Source: Epichloe hybrida | Taxonomy: Eukaryota; Ascomycota; Sordariomycetes; Hypocreales; Clavicipitaceae | Assembly: GCA_019022495.1 (NCBI GenBank) | Contig: JAFEKR010000029.1 | Location: 124,001 to 188,000, forward strand | DNA: 64,000 bases | Direction of reading: 5' to 3' | Part shown: positions 34,401 through 46,063 of the stretch, in pieces | How positions within the stretch are numbered: the stretch's first letter is position 1 | Layout of the letters: each line of letters starts with the position of its first letter | Program-made: the position numbers and the translations under genes | The notes under the pieces: model-generated | What the model was told of the DNA's origin: nothing | What the model saw: only the letters and a program-made list of their open reading frames with translations | Database searches by the model: none

Positions 34401-37352
34401 AAAACTGTTCGTGGTGTGTCGCCAGAGCAGCCAAAAACGTTGTGCAATGTCCTTAAATAGTAAAGACACAAGTCCAGATCATCGTCCTCCGTGAACTCCA
34501 GGATTTGAGAGTCAACCTTCTCGCTTGCTCGATGGGTTGTTACCTCTTGGAGAAATGGCAATTCGGCCATCTTGACTATGAAGATGAGGAAGAGCCTAAC
34601 AATGTTAAAACACAGGCAATGGCATTAGGGCCGGGATTGTTACCTGTCAATTCCAATCATACTGTTGAGCCAAGTTTTAACGACCATGTACGACCGGGTT
34701 CTGTCATCTAATAGTTCATCTAAAACCAGGAATGTGGGTTGAGTTAACATAACTTGGTAGTGCTCCACCCCGGAAAGTCGCCGAGCAGACCGCTGATCCA
34801 GTTGCTGAACCTTGGATCCTCTTCGCTCAGAGGCTGCATCTTGAAGGGTATGTGACCATAAGACGCCGAACGTCCTGCCGTCATTCGCAGAACATGAAGA
34901 CCGTTGAAGACCTGCAGGTGGCTGCGTAATGATCCCGCAAAGGGCAGCTTCGACATCGCGGCCTGACGTTGTGAGCGCTGTCTGAAGCTGCCACAAGCAT
35001 CGAACAGTTTCGACGTGGTACTTGGGCTCTGAAGGTGATAGGTAGGTCCAGGCGTGGCGAACTAGCGGTATTGTGAGCTCCGCCAGATGGTCGTCGTCGA
35101 TTCTGTTTGCTGCATGCAGTTGTGTCGACAGTTGTACAAGGGCAGAAAATTGAGAAAAGTGCACTGGAGTGGTTGTGGTCGTTTTCTCATTGAGATAGGT
35201 TATGATATGCTCAGCGCCAAAGCAATAGCTCCGAGGTGTCTTTGATAAGACCAAGCCGAGAACTCGAACCCGAGTAGAGATATCGTCTGCAAATTTTGAG
35301 TCTTGCGAGTTGTCACAGATATATTGAACGGCTTCTCCCAGCAGCAGTTCTCCACATTGTATGGCTGTAAACGGTGGCGCAGATGAATCCAAGTTTCCTT
35401 GTTCATGGACATAGAAAGTCCGAATTTTTTTGAGAAGCTCCATGTTGGAGAGCTTCGGTTTCGGGCTGGCAGCTGCGTCTTTCCGGTCCTGGCCACCATC
35501 TGCTTCTGGTTGTGGAGGGAAGGCCCTGTCTGGTATCAATTCCAGCAAAGATACGACGACACCGAGCACACGTTCTCCCAGTTCCGTGAATTCGTTAAAC
35601 GTCAAGGCCGAATTGCCTTGGCGGTCTCTGCCGTCTTCCAACATGAGCAATGCAGCCATACACGCCATTGGCGCATGTACTGTTATCATCTCCTCCTCCC
35701 GGACATTAAAGTAGGCAATGATGAAATTGACCAAGGAAAGCTTGTCCTTACGGTCCTCAACACTCAGGCTACCAGGTCCTATTGCTTGGGCCAAGAGTCC
35801 AACAATCTCACTGTAAATCAGACCGCTCTCAATGCCATCAAAGAAAACGCTTGCGCTTCGAAGGACTTCCATGAACTCGGCCTTGCCAGAGGCTTGAGCC
35901 TGAAACTGTCGCACACTATCAACCACAGGCAAGAAAATTTCCGGCACTACCAGCCCTCCGATCTCCCACCTGTCCATGAGAGACAGACATATTCGGTATG
36001 GCCGAGCTCTCTCGGCACTACTTCCACGACTTGCGCCCCTGATCATTTCGAGGAGAGCTCTTGTGAGAGGCTGAAGCCCGTTCTCTTCGAAGTACGTGGT
36101 TCGAGAAGAGAGATACGCGGGACCGTGTTCGCCATGGTCGGCCTCTGGTCCTAGTAGCCAAGCCCAGAGACGGCGATTTAGACTCATGTCTCTTCTTGTA
36201 ACCACACCCACAGCAGCTTTCACAAGGAGCTCAAGGTCGGCGGGCTTAACTCGAGTTTGAAGAACATTTGCATTCAGAGGTAAATGAGAGACGAGTAAGT
36301 CGAGGAATCCGCGTTGAATAAGCAATTGTTCATCCGTAAGTCCGCTTGCGAAACATCGCACCAGCAGCCCCGGTTCGGGGGACGTTACAATAGCATGCAC
36401 CTTTTCCGGCAGAACGCCACTGTCCACCGAAGAGACGGAGGCGGGCCCAAGGGAAGGAAGATAGCGTACAAGATAAGCCAGGGCGCCGGATCTGCGGCTA
36501 TGGCTGGTGATGGACGCCAAGAAGAAACATTGCCAGAAGAAGTCATCTCCAGAGGCATGAAAGCTTCCCAAATCCTCGCTCTCACGTGGCCGTATCGCTT
36601 CTTTGAATCGAGAGACAAGATCCAACGTCCTCTCAAAGTCTTCGCTTGTCTCATCTTCTAGACCAGGAAGCAAGGCAAGGATGATGGACTTCATGGCCGG
36701 ACGAAGCGAGCGAGGGTCTAGGTCAAGAAAATGGGTTTCCAGAAGATCCAAATAAGGCGACCTGACGGAGAGCGAGGCGAAAGAAAGCGTGGGCGCAAGA
36801 CCCGGAAGATAGAGTGGAAGATCCCGAGAGAGACCATCTTTGCCTATGGTGATGAAGACGTAGCTGTAAATTTCGAGTGCCTTTTGATGCACGCCGGACG
36901 GTAGGGCGGGATTCAAACACTGCGAGAGGCGCTTCGCAACAAGTGCTTTGGCTGGTATCGTGTTGAAGGACGTTGGTCGAGCTTGCAATGCCTATTTTCG
37001 TACAAATTCAGCCAACTGCCAGGCCATGTAGCAGCTCTATGAAGCTCGCGGAGAGGTAGGCACCTACCTTCAGCAGCTTATTGAGGAAGGCAATGTAGTC
37101 TGCCCATTCTTCCAAAGCGGTCTCAAACAGCGTTAGGGTTTTCTCAACTCCTGAAGCGTATCTTCGGTATGCCTTGTCTTTGATCGGAGTTTCCTCTGTG
37201 CCAAAAAGTTAGCATGTCGCCAGGTCCGTAGCTTTGCGCGCATCAAGCGAACCTCCCCCGAGCTGGTTCCTCCATTGTCGAGGGATGGGGGAATCTCGAC
37301 CAGAGCTTTCGGGAGAACCTGCAATGGCGCCAGATCCCGGATCAAGCGCCAT
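31430..37352 (-). CDS. DOP1: DOP1 (Dopey/DopA) membrane-trafficking protein, 1860 aa
   Basis: Six exons: 37352-37253, 37195-37068, 36991-34644, 34595-34354, 34293-32840 and 32740-31430 (5583 nt, in frame throughout). The N-terminal Dopey domain is clear: DKAYRRYASGVEKTLTLFETALEEWADYIAFLNKLLK, then KALVAKRLSQCLNPALPSGVHQKALEIY. Later blocks include VMLTQPTFLVLDELLDD, DDDLDLCLYYLRTL and EKVDNTKFGEQRRMRRELG. Dop1 works with the flippase Neo1 and Mon2 at Golgi and endosomes; DopA in Aspergillus affects growth and conidiation. The intron at 34353-34294 starts GCAAGT rather than GT; only that donor keeps the frame. The intron at 32839-32741 begins with a G/T homopolymer. Size matches the family. 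Confidence 0.95.
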
Positions 37353-37870
37353 GATTGATCAAGTAGCTGTCGGATCATAAGATATCGGGAGTCGCATGGT
37401 GACGTGGGGTGGGTGAACTGCTTTTTTGTTCGCCTGCTCGCATGAAGCTCGCTCCAGTCGCGCCTGCCTGCCACGCGGGTTCAAACTTCAGGCTACGTTT
37501 CCAATTACAGGCCAAGCTTGTTAATTGGCTGCACATCCCAGCGCCCCTCCAGCGCCTACGTCCGTATTATGTACTCCGTACGTCCGTATGCCACTCACAT
37601 TTGCAAGTTGTTGAGGAGTCGACGTCACAAGTTACAACCCCTCCAAGCGGCGCCATCATCGCTTGCTCCAACTCGCCATCACCATCGCCGCCGCGGCAAG
37701 TGTGGCTGGGTAGAGAGGCCCCGGAACCATGGTTTATCTAGCCAAATCATTTTCAATCAACGTCTGGCCTCGGCCCGCTTTGCCGTCTGCGAGACGACAC
37801 CCATTTCGATCACACAGCCTCATCCGCGTTGAAATGCGACGAATGCGGCACAGCATCCGGCCTCATTACC
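37353..37870. promoter_or_regulatory. Shared divergent promoter region, DOP1 and MON1
   Basis: 518 bp between the two start codons. It carries one GTACTCCGTAC motif (37571-37581). Both products act in endosome/Golgi traffic, which makes a shared promoter plausible but unproven. Confidence 0.5.
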
Positions 37871-39679
37871 ATGGACCACACGATTAAGTCTTCCGCCGAA
37901 GAGGAGGACCAACGCCCCCCACTACCTCCACGACGGAATGCGAGCGCTACAGCAGAGGCAAGAGGTCTGCAGGCCCAAGCTACGACTGCGATGACCCCCG
38001 TGGAAATCCAAACGCTGTCATTCCCCGACGGATCCAGAGGAACCTTCTCAACACCCGGAAACAGATCCTTGTCTACTCCTGTTGGCAGCGATTATGAATC
38101 TCTTGGATACAAAGCCAGTCATCTTGGCGGAGAGGCTGCTGACGATTCTGCAAGCATTATGAGCTTCGCGCCGACGATGAGGCCAGCAGCTGATATCGCG
38201 AGCTTGATGGTAGCTGATACCCACAAGCGCAGCCCAGCCTGGAATCTACTTCAATCGCAGTCTGCAACCATCCAACCTTTTGAGCGGCTCCGCGCCGGCA
38301 TCCATGACGAACTCACAGACTTTGAACAAGAGTTTCAAGACATACCGTCACAAGAAGATGAGAGCTGCGGCGACGAGGACAGACTATCAATGTGGAAGTC
38401 TAAGCGCAAGCATTACATGATCCTATCTTCTGCCGGAAAACCTATATGGAGTCGACATGGAGACCTTGACCTCATCAACTCGTCCATTGGGGTCATTCAA
38501 ACAATCATCGCCTTCTATGAGGGCTCTAAGAACTCTTTACAAGGTTTTATTGCGGGCAACACCCGGTTCACCGTCTTGACGCAAGGCCCTCTTCATCTTG
38601 TAGCCATAAGCAAACTCAATGAGAGTGAGTCGCAGCTCAGATCGCAACTTGACGCATTGTACATGCAAATTTTATCCACATTGACACTACCAACCCTGAA
38701 GAGCATCTTTGCCCACCGTCCGTCCTCCGATTTACGCAAGCCCCTCCAAGGCACAGAGTCGCTGCTCTCATCCTTGGCGGATACATTCACTCTGGGCTCT
38801 CCATCTACTCTTCTGGGTTCGCTTGAATGCCTCAAGCTGCGCAAATCTGAACGACATGCCATAAACAATGCCTTTTTGAAGCTGAGGGCAGACAAACTTC
38901 TGTACGGCCTCATTGTTGCTGGAGGTAAGCTTGTGAGCGTAATTCGGCCACGGCGACACTCGTTGCACCCCAGCGACCTACAGCTGATTTTCAACATGTT
39001 GTTTCAGTCGGACGGCATCAAGGGAGGTGGCGGCGAAAACTGGGTACCGATCTGCCTGCCAGCCTTCAATAACAAAGGCTACCTGTACATGTATGTCAGC
39101 TTTTTTGAGGACCAGATGGAAGGACAAACCGTGAGCGCGGATTCGGGTGATCCCGATGCGCAGAAGTCTAATGAAGAGATGGCCATGATCTTGGTCAGTG
39201 CCGACAAAGAGAGTTTTTTCGAACTCAAACAAATGCGTGATGATGTTGCGCGAGTGTTGACGAAAAGCGGCAGCCTTGCAATTATTCGGAAAGCCGCGAG
39301 CTCCGGCCGACCGGTCATATCGCAAGTCGCTCCAGGTAGCCAAGTCAGTCATTTCTTATACAAGTCCAGAGCGAATGTTCAGTTCTGCATGTCGTCTCTT
39401 GAGCCGTCGTTCGCCAACGTCGTGGAGCGACGCAGGCTATTGTCACTCTATCACGAACTGCATGCTTCGGTTCACACTAAGCACGCGCACCTTAGGGTAT
39501 TGCACTGTTCGAGCGAAGAAGCGACGTCTCTGGCCTGGATCACGCCTATTTTTGAATTCTACTGCGTTGGAGGACCCAACATGTCCAGGTCAGTCATGAC
39601 ACAAGGGGCCAACAGGATCATTCAGTGGGCGAAAAAGGAGGAGCAGCGGTTGTTCATCATTGGCGGTGGTGTCTTTTGA
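37871..39679 (+). CDS. MON1: Vacuolar fusion protein MON1, 602 aa
   Basis: Single exon. The frame is open upstream, but the first ATG in it is at 37871 ([20 protein letters not shown]). After a disordered N-terminus of about 170 residues, three longin-type domains follow. The first opens [19 protein letters not shown], with [19 protein letters not shown] and [15 protein letters not shown]. Later come [38 protein letters not shown] and, at the end, [27 protein letters not shown]. Mon1 with Ccz1 is the exchange factor for Ypt7/Rab7 and drives endosome-to-vacuole maturation and autophagosome fusion. Length matches the family (about 600-650). It lies head-to-head with DOP1. Confidence 0.96.
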   Translation: MDHTIKSSAEEEDQRPPLPPRRNASATAEARGLQAQATTAMTPVEIQTLSFPDGSRGTFSTPGNRSLSTPVGSDYESLGYKASHLGGEAADDSASIMSFAPTMRPAADIASLMVADTHKRSPAWNLLQSQSATIQPFERLRAGIHDELTDFEQEFQDIPSQEDESCGDEDRLSMWKSKRKHYMILSSAGKPIWSRHGDLDLINSSIGVIQTIIAFYEGSKNSLQGFIAGNTRFTVLTQGPLHLVAISKLNESESQLRSQLDALYMQILSTLTLPTLKSIFAHRPSSDLRKPLQGTESLLSSLADTFTLGSPSTLLGSLECLKLRKSERHAINNAFLKLRADKLLYGLIVAGGKLVSVIRPRRHSLHPSDLQLIFNMLFQSDGIKGGGGENWVPICLPAFNNKGYLYMYVSFFEDQMEGQTVSADSGDPDAQKSNEEMAMILVSADKESFFELKQMRDDVARVLTKSGSLAIIRKAASSGRPVISQVAPGSQVSHFLYKSRANVQFCMSSLEPSFANVVERRRLLSLYHELHASVHTKHAHLRVLHCSSEEATSLAWITPIFEFYCVGGPNMSRSVMTQGANRIIQWAKKEEQRLFIIGGGVF

Positions 39680-40082
39680 AGGGCATTAGGCGCAGAGCAG
39701 GTGGGTTGAAAAATCATGTACGTTTACTAACTAAATGGCAGCATGTATATAGCCGTAGGGTATAATTAGGTAGGCAGATACAGAAAGCGCGCAACATAAA
39801 ACACATATATATGCGTGCGTCATTTTCCCCTCCCCATTGAACGCCATGTTGGATTAAAGAACAAAGGGGTGCAGCCTATCCCGGGCACCCAGATTCGCTG
39901 CGGATCTAGCCGCACTATCAGAATCTGGGAGTATATAGTCATATTGGCGCATTGGCTCTCATGCCAAGTCGTCAAGTAGTCTGGCTCTCATTTCGTCAGT
40001 CGTTTTTTTCTCATACCCCCTTTTCCCCCCTTGGGCGAAAGACGGGGCATGTCTTGTTTTTTCCCTGGCCTCGGTTTGTGAG
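39680..40082. other. Intergenic region downstream of MON1
   Basis: 403 bp with no gene. It contains TATATATGCGTGCG and probably the 3' UTRs of MON1 and the convergent small gene. Confidence 0.6.
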
Positions 40083-40448
40083 TTAAGACGAGCGTGGGGT
40101 TTCTCCGTCCTCGGGATGCCTGCTCGGCAGAAAAGACCTTCTAGCCCAACCCTTAATTCTGTCATTGACGCCAGTGCTGCTCGTGTTGCGACTCGAGTCT
40201 GTTGACGACCAGCTATCTTCGCGTGACTGGACGGGGCGCTGAGCATATTGTGCGCGGCTCAACGACATGTCGCTGGGGTGCTCTGATGACGGCGAAGTCG
40301 CGGATGCACCTGACGCGAGAGTCACCGTGGAAGCGTTCAAGAGTGCTTCTGAGAATGGGGCATCAAAGTCTTCGTGGAAGCGCGGGCGGCGCACGCCACA
40401 AGGTCGTCTTTCCGCCGTGGAGAGTTGTAAGTCTGACCCAGAGGGCAT
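40083..40448 (-). CDS. Small hypothetical protein, 121 aa
   Basis: Single ORF from the ATG at 40448. The product is basic, Ser/Arg-rich and probably disordered: MPSGSDLQLSTAERRP, RRPRFHEDFDAPFSEALLN, then a Ser-rich middle and NDRIKGWARRSFLPSRHP near the end. The helix-like patches at RFHEDFDAPFSEALLN and RIKGWARRSF suggest real coding, but I do not recognise a family. The frame stays open upstream of the ATG, so an upstream exon is possible. No signal peptide or membrane segment. Confidence 0.45.
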   Translation of the reverse strand: MPSGSDLQLSTAERRPCGVRRPRFHEDFDAPFSEALLNASTVTLASGASATSPSSEHPSDMSLSRAQYAQRPVQSREDSWSSTDSSRNTSSTGVNDRIKGWARRSFLPSRHPEDGETPRSS

Positions 40449-42517
40449 CGTGACACGAAAGACACAGAAAGAGTCTGGTGGTGAGTGGTGAGAACTTTTT
40501 CTGCTCTTCCTCAGGTTTGCGGGCGTCAAGCTGGCGCTTTTCGGGTGAAGACGAGAGAACTAGCGTATTGTGCCTTGTGTGTAGGTAGTAAGGAAGAGTG
40601 AGAGCAAGGTGTCGGGGTGTAGGATTTGATAGAGACAAGGTCGAGCCACGATGACAAGCACGAGAGTAGGATAGCCATAAGGTTGGAGGATGTGGGAAGA
40701 CATAGTCATAACAAAGAGAAAGCTTAAACCTAGATGCGCCAGACGACAAGAAGTGACTGACGGATACACACAAATCAGCTTAGATTAGGAATAGCGGGAT
40801 GGAGCCGGCACAAGGAGAAGCTTTTGCCAGCCGAAATAGCGACGCCACTATCCGCAATAAACACCCCTGCGGGACTGGGAGCTTTCTGCAGCATGTGGGA
40901 GCACAAGTCCACAATGTAACCCCTGAATGGTTTTACAACAACTACATGTACAACAAAGCCCCGCGCGAGGCGGCTACTATCAGCTCTCAGTGGCTTTAGT
41001 GATTAAAGCTGTTAGGGATGGAATAGGGGTACTTCCTGCCATTTCCCTTCCGGTCTATGTAATCCGTACGGACGTACATTACTAGTCCTTGCGAATGATT
41101 GGTCACCGCCCTTGCAGCTAGGCTCGGGGCCGCCACAAGCTTCGAGCTTCGACAACCCTTTCTGCTCTGCGAGATTCAAACACGCAAACACGCAGACACT
41201 GCCGGACAAGTCGAGTCGCACCCCTTGCGGATTAGAGAGGTTCGGCAAGAAAGTGTTGGATATTATCGCAGCCTCACATTTTCCGGCAGCTTCCCGCATC
41301 GCGTTTAATATCGCGACCCGTGCTACCTCCGTGCATTGCATTGCTTTGTTTGTTAATCATAGCCTTCTTTATTAGATGCATAAATCCATATAGAGCTCCC
41401 TTTTCTTTCCCTTCTTTCTGCATTATCCCACAAAAGGAGCGTTTGAGTATGTCAACAGAGTCCATTCTTCCTTGTCATGCATTGCCGATGTCAGGTGATC
41501 GGCGTTGCAGCCGGGACCATCTGAACACGACCAAAAGCGCTCGCTGTCTGTGTGGTTTGCAACGTCCTTGATGCTGTCGCAAAAGTGAACAGAAATGAAC
41601 AGAAATGAACAGAAATGAACAGAAATGAACAGAAATGAACAGAAATGAACAGAAATCGGCTCTCCCCGCCCAAGTTGTCCAAGTACCTGGTCTCTACCGA
41701 GTACATAGGTCGGTCGGCCAGAATGGTGCGCGGAGAGAAGGCCAGATGTGACGCTCTCGGCCGAAATGGCCACCAACCGCTCCTGCCCAGGTCCTGCCCA
41801 GGTCCTGCCGTTGTTTGTTGGCATCGCGTAACTGAATAAGCGCGGCAGCCGGACTCTGTGAAGCTCCTTCCCAGGACACCTCTTTGGCGCTCTTGTGCAC
41901 GCTGGCAGTTGTATGAGCCATGAGCCATGAACCATGAACCATGAGAAGAAAAAATCACACCGGAACCGCACATCTCCTAAGCAACCATTCGAAAGGGCGA
42001 AAGGCGAAGCTCCATCTGCTCTACTCTGCTGCTGTAGTGTCGGTACAGCAACGCCATGTTGTGCATGGAAAGAGATGGCGAAATGTGAACAGCCCATCAA
42101 CCTTCTCAAGAAGCCAACGTGCTTGCCGCTGCCGTCCCGACGATGCCGTCGGCCACGTACCCAAGTGGCGGTTGCTCGCTTCGTCATTGTCTTTGCATCG
42201 CTTGCGTTTCCCAGGACCTCCCTGCGTGGTCATCGTCCCTTGCTTTCTGAATCTTCTCGTGGCAACATCTTCGTCTTCTCTCGTTCTCCCGTCGTCACCC
42301 TTTTTTTTGGTCGGCCATCTCTACCAGCATCCAACTGTGACGTCTCGCTGTGAGCCAGTGTGTATTTGGTTTCGGAACTACAGCAATCCTCACTGTCGCG
42401 GCTTCGACGGCTTTTTTTTTGTTCTAGTTTGTGTCATTGCCGTATTTTTTTCCATCTATACTTATTGTTCTTGGAAGATATCCTTTTTCCCGGGCCACGG
42501 ATCTGAACAGGATCAAC
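40449..42517. other. 2.1-kb intergenic region with a decamer array
   Basis: Contains the GAACAGAAAT array (41587-41656), CATGAGC/CATGAAC near-repeats (about 41914-41942), TACGTCCGTACGG-type palindromic pieces (about 41058-41085) and T runs before the next gene (42301-42309, 42413-42421). ORFs here, up to 254 codons on the minus strand across the array, are low-complexity and not supported. Confidence 0.55.
41587..41656. repeat. 10-bp minisatellite GAACAGAAAT, 7 exact units
   Basis: Seven identical head-to-tail decamers (70 bp) with no mismatches, in non-coding DNA. Confidence 0.97.
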
Positions 42518-45490
42518 ATGGACATGACCAAGTGCCGACTGAAGACCACGAGCAATGGCTCGTTGCACAGCACTTACACCGCATATGGATCACATTTGCC
42601 ATCAGCTTCAGTTGGTTCTAGAGGACAAATCCCTGCTCAACGTCGACCTCTTCGAAGTATCAGCCAGAATTCAACCTTGCCCCCGTCTCCAGGGCCACTG
42701 CTCAGCATGCTAAAGACTACGACCGAGATGGGTGACGTTGGGGCCTTTCCCATACGTCAGCGACCAGTCACACCAACCGCTTATCATCAGCTTCCCAGAT
42801 CGCGACCGGAACTTGTTGCTGCCACTCCTCCCCCAAGATACACACCCAAAAGGAGCGACAACCTATACTACGCTGACGATCATAAACCCTTCCGTTCCTA
42901 TAGGGACACCACTTCTGAGATCATCTCTCTATATGCATATGACAATCAGCCATCTTACTTTGGATCTGGTTCTCCAATGTTGGATGATTCTTGCCACAGG
43001 TCTTATTCCATTACAACAAACAGCTCTCGTCACCTGCCCTCACAAAAATCGTCAGCCATCATGCAGAGTCATTCCAGCGGAGGTGAAGTTCAGAGGCCAC
43101 GCTCTCCATTCCCCTACCCAACACGGCTCAAGAGGCCAGGGGTCCGTCCGGCATCTCCTGCGGTAGCTGGTAACGGATGTGTCGATTACAGCCGGATGGT
43201 TGAGCTGGATCGTGTTTCACAAGTAAGATTTAGCTCTCAGGCAAGTGAGCAGAGCTTACGTGTTAATCTGAGTCAAATCTAGAGAACTGTGCACAATTCT
43301 TACAAGGCAAACTCTCTGAAGTGGGCTCGCCGACCACCACCCTTATCCATCCGCCCGGACTACAGCCGCTCCGCAGCTTCGTTACCTTTGAGGGCATCAC
43401 CAAATACTTATCATGCAGCACCTGGATCCCATAGGTCCCGGACTCCGAGTTCTTCGCAATCTAGTGCCAGCCGCTACGGTCGTTTTGAACGGCACCCAAG
43501 AAAGCCTACAGATCATGGAGAAAGATCCCCAAGTTTATCCTCGATTGTAGGTATGTATCGGCGGCCCAGCTCGGCAAAGAGGTGCAACCCTCAAACCCCA
43601 ACGGCATGCCAATTCTATTACGACTATAGCGAGGACTTTGACAAACCAACTGTCAGGGAGATTGACATTGAACAAGAACAATCTGTCACGCATGCTGTAC
43701 GATATCTCGGTGACGCTGGCGAGGAAAACTGTAACCCTGATGCAGGTGAAATGGCAGTCATGGACTGTGCAGCACAAGACAATGATTCCTCTGCGGAAGA
43801 GGCCCACAAAGAAGGCGAAATCTCCGCGTTGGTGGCGGCGGAAAAAGAGCGAAGCGGTTGCAGTCATGATGTCTCCCAGCTTGGTGAAGTCCTAGCACTT
43901 CGCAGATTATCTCGGTCTGCACCACCAAATGGCCAGCATCCGAAGCGGGTAGCATCCCAAGAGAACAGGGAGAAGCAAAAGGAGCTGGCCAGTATCGGAG
44001 ATACTCCGAGATCAAAGCTACACAGATTGTCGAAAACTCTGGGTGACAAGCCAGCTGTGAATCAAGTGTCCGACGAGGCCGAAACCCATCGGATCGAAGA
44101 TGATGCAGCAGTCTCCCCGGAGCAGACCCTTCCCGACTTCGCGTCTATCTTTGGTGCATTTGATCTGCTGGATAGGTCACCATACTTCAAGTCAACAGCA
44201 AGTCTCAGTAAAGCACTGGATGTGGCGCGTGATACTGACAGCACTCACTCGGCGGATCATGTAAGCCACCGTCATAAAGTTTCAGCAATGGAAATCATGG
44301 CGGCAGACCTTGGTGATGAGTCAGGGTTTTCGCTCAGCCGTTCTGCTCAAGATCAAGAGTTGGACATATTGTCTCCGGAACCGATATCTCCCGTTCGGGG
44401 ATTGAAGGTGAAAAACAGCATACCGCAGTTGATGAAGGCTTTGCCACCTTTGCCTTCAAAGTTGTCGCAATATGTCCAAAATGCGGTTGATGCGTCTATC
44501 CTAAAAGATGATGGGCAGCCGGTTGCTGGCGCTTGCCGTGATGAAGACGTGATGCAAGATGGACCTCAGGAAGTGCAAACGACGTCAGCGACCCTTGAAT
44601 CGCAGTCGTCGAAGGAGAGTCTAATGTCAGCGAAGCGAAGCAGTCCGTCTAAATTCAAGGTTCGTGTAAAATCCACCACCTCTCAAATGCTTGCGCCGCC
44701 CAGCGGTGCCAGCTATTCAAAGGATCCGGCACACTTGGGAGAAGTTCCTCGGGCTTCAGCTTCTCAGCCAAAACCAAAGCTGAAGATCAAAATCTCTCGC
44801 AGTCAACTTGGTCAAGGTCGCTGCACTACAGATGGCGCAAATCCCAGAGTCAACCGCATGAAAGATTGCAACTCACTCGCTGACCTGGCCCTATATTCAT
44901 CGAAGCCCCGTAAGATGGCTGACGGCCCCGATGTCGCCGCCGGCAAAAACAGGCAAGAAGACTCTTGTCGTGAAAAGCTTCATAAATCATTTGATGGTGT
45001 CCAAGATGTGCCTGTCGAAAGCACTAGCATATCACCCCAGCCTTCCGACCCATTCAACATACCATACCCTTCATCCCCGGACGACAATGCAGGAAACAAC
45101 CGCTCGATGTCATCATCTTCTAACAAGGACACGCTTGTCCCACGGCCAAGTTGTAGCTCAGACACGGTTCTGCATCATGAACATGGCCTGCGTAAAAAGA
45201 TGTCCATGTTCCGCTTGCGCATCGTTGAGTCCTTGTCCACGAATGCGGCAAAGAAAGGCGAGAAGGCGGAAGAGTTGCAGCGCAGCGAGAGCCATCTTTC
45301 GGTCGACATGACATCGAAAGACTCCGAGACAAATTTAAACGTTCTTTCCAGCCACGCGGGCAGATCTCACAAACTGAAATCGGATTGGATGGCAACACGC
45401 GTCAAGCGATGGGCAATGGATGCCAGAAGAGCTGTGCGATCATATGTGAGACGAACTTTGGATCGAACACCCAGGGGCAATGAGCAATAA
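42518..45490 (+). CDS. Large disordered hypothetical protein, 970 aa
   Basis: Two exons, 42518-43222 and 43283-45490. The 60-nt intron (GTAAGA to TCTAG, branch-like TTAATCTGA) removes an in-frame TAG at 43280-43282; both sides lie in the same frame. The start is MDMTKCRLKTTSNGS. The protein is Ser/Pro/Arg-rich with many SP sites, including EDFDKPTVREIDIEQEQ, an ASIFGAFDLLDRSPYF block, and repeated PSKFKVRVKS / PKLKIKISRSQL strands. The C-terminal part (KKMSMFRLRIVESLSTNAAKK, WMATRVKRWAMDARRAVRSYV) forms amphipathic basic helices that might bind membranes. No family recognised; no signal peptide or membrane helix. Confidence 0.75.
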
Positions 45491-46063
45491 AGGGGCTCGT
45501 CCTTACGTTGAGTCTAGGACAAATGTTTGATATGGACTACTACTATAACGGATGGGTGTTTTTTTTTTTTTGGTGCCTTCAGCAAAGTATGAGTTATGCA
45601 TAGCTTACTCGGGCTTATAGCTTTCTATGACTTAATGAGCTGCTCTCGCCACAGAGGCTAGGATTTCTGATTACACCATTTCTTATTCTCGCAGATCGTG
45701 ACCGCATCAAGCACATGCTCCACTGTGTATTAGACACGACAATTTCCGTGCGGCCCGTCCACTTGTAGCGCGTCGACTTGCCCACTTGGCGGATGTCTGT
45801 CGGCCCTACGGTGGCACCCGGCGCTGTCAAGTGCAAGGCCCCACATCCGTCAGTGCTGATGGGCTGATTATCAGTGTGATGCTTGCCCATGATGACGACG
45901 CCTCGACTCAACATCACGGCCCCATCGATATTTCACTACCGCGACCAACCTCCTCCATGACGCTCACCTGCGAACGAGTGTCCTTTGAAATACTATTATG
46001 GCCGCATGCCTATATGATTGTCGCCATTGGCACGACTGCCGCATTTCAGCGTCCTGCTGAACC
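45491..46063. other. Intergenic region before the F-box gene
   Basis: 573 bp, with a T run at 45560-45571. No supported gene; likely the 3' UTR of the disordered protein and the F-box promoter. Confidence 0.6.

Noticed and set aside
41423..42187. 254-codon minus-strand ORF
   Set aside because: It runs through the GAACAGAAAT array, giving a repetitive FISVHFCSFL stretch; nothing else supports coding.
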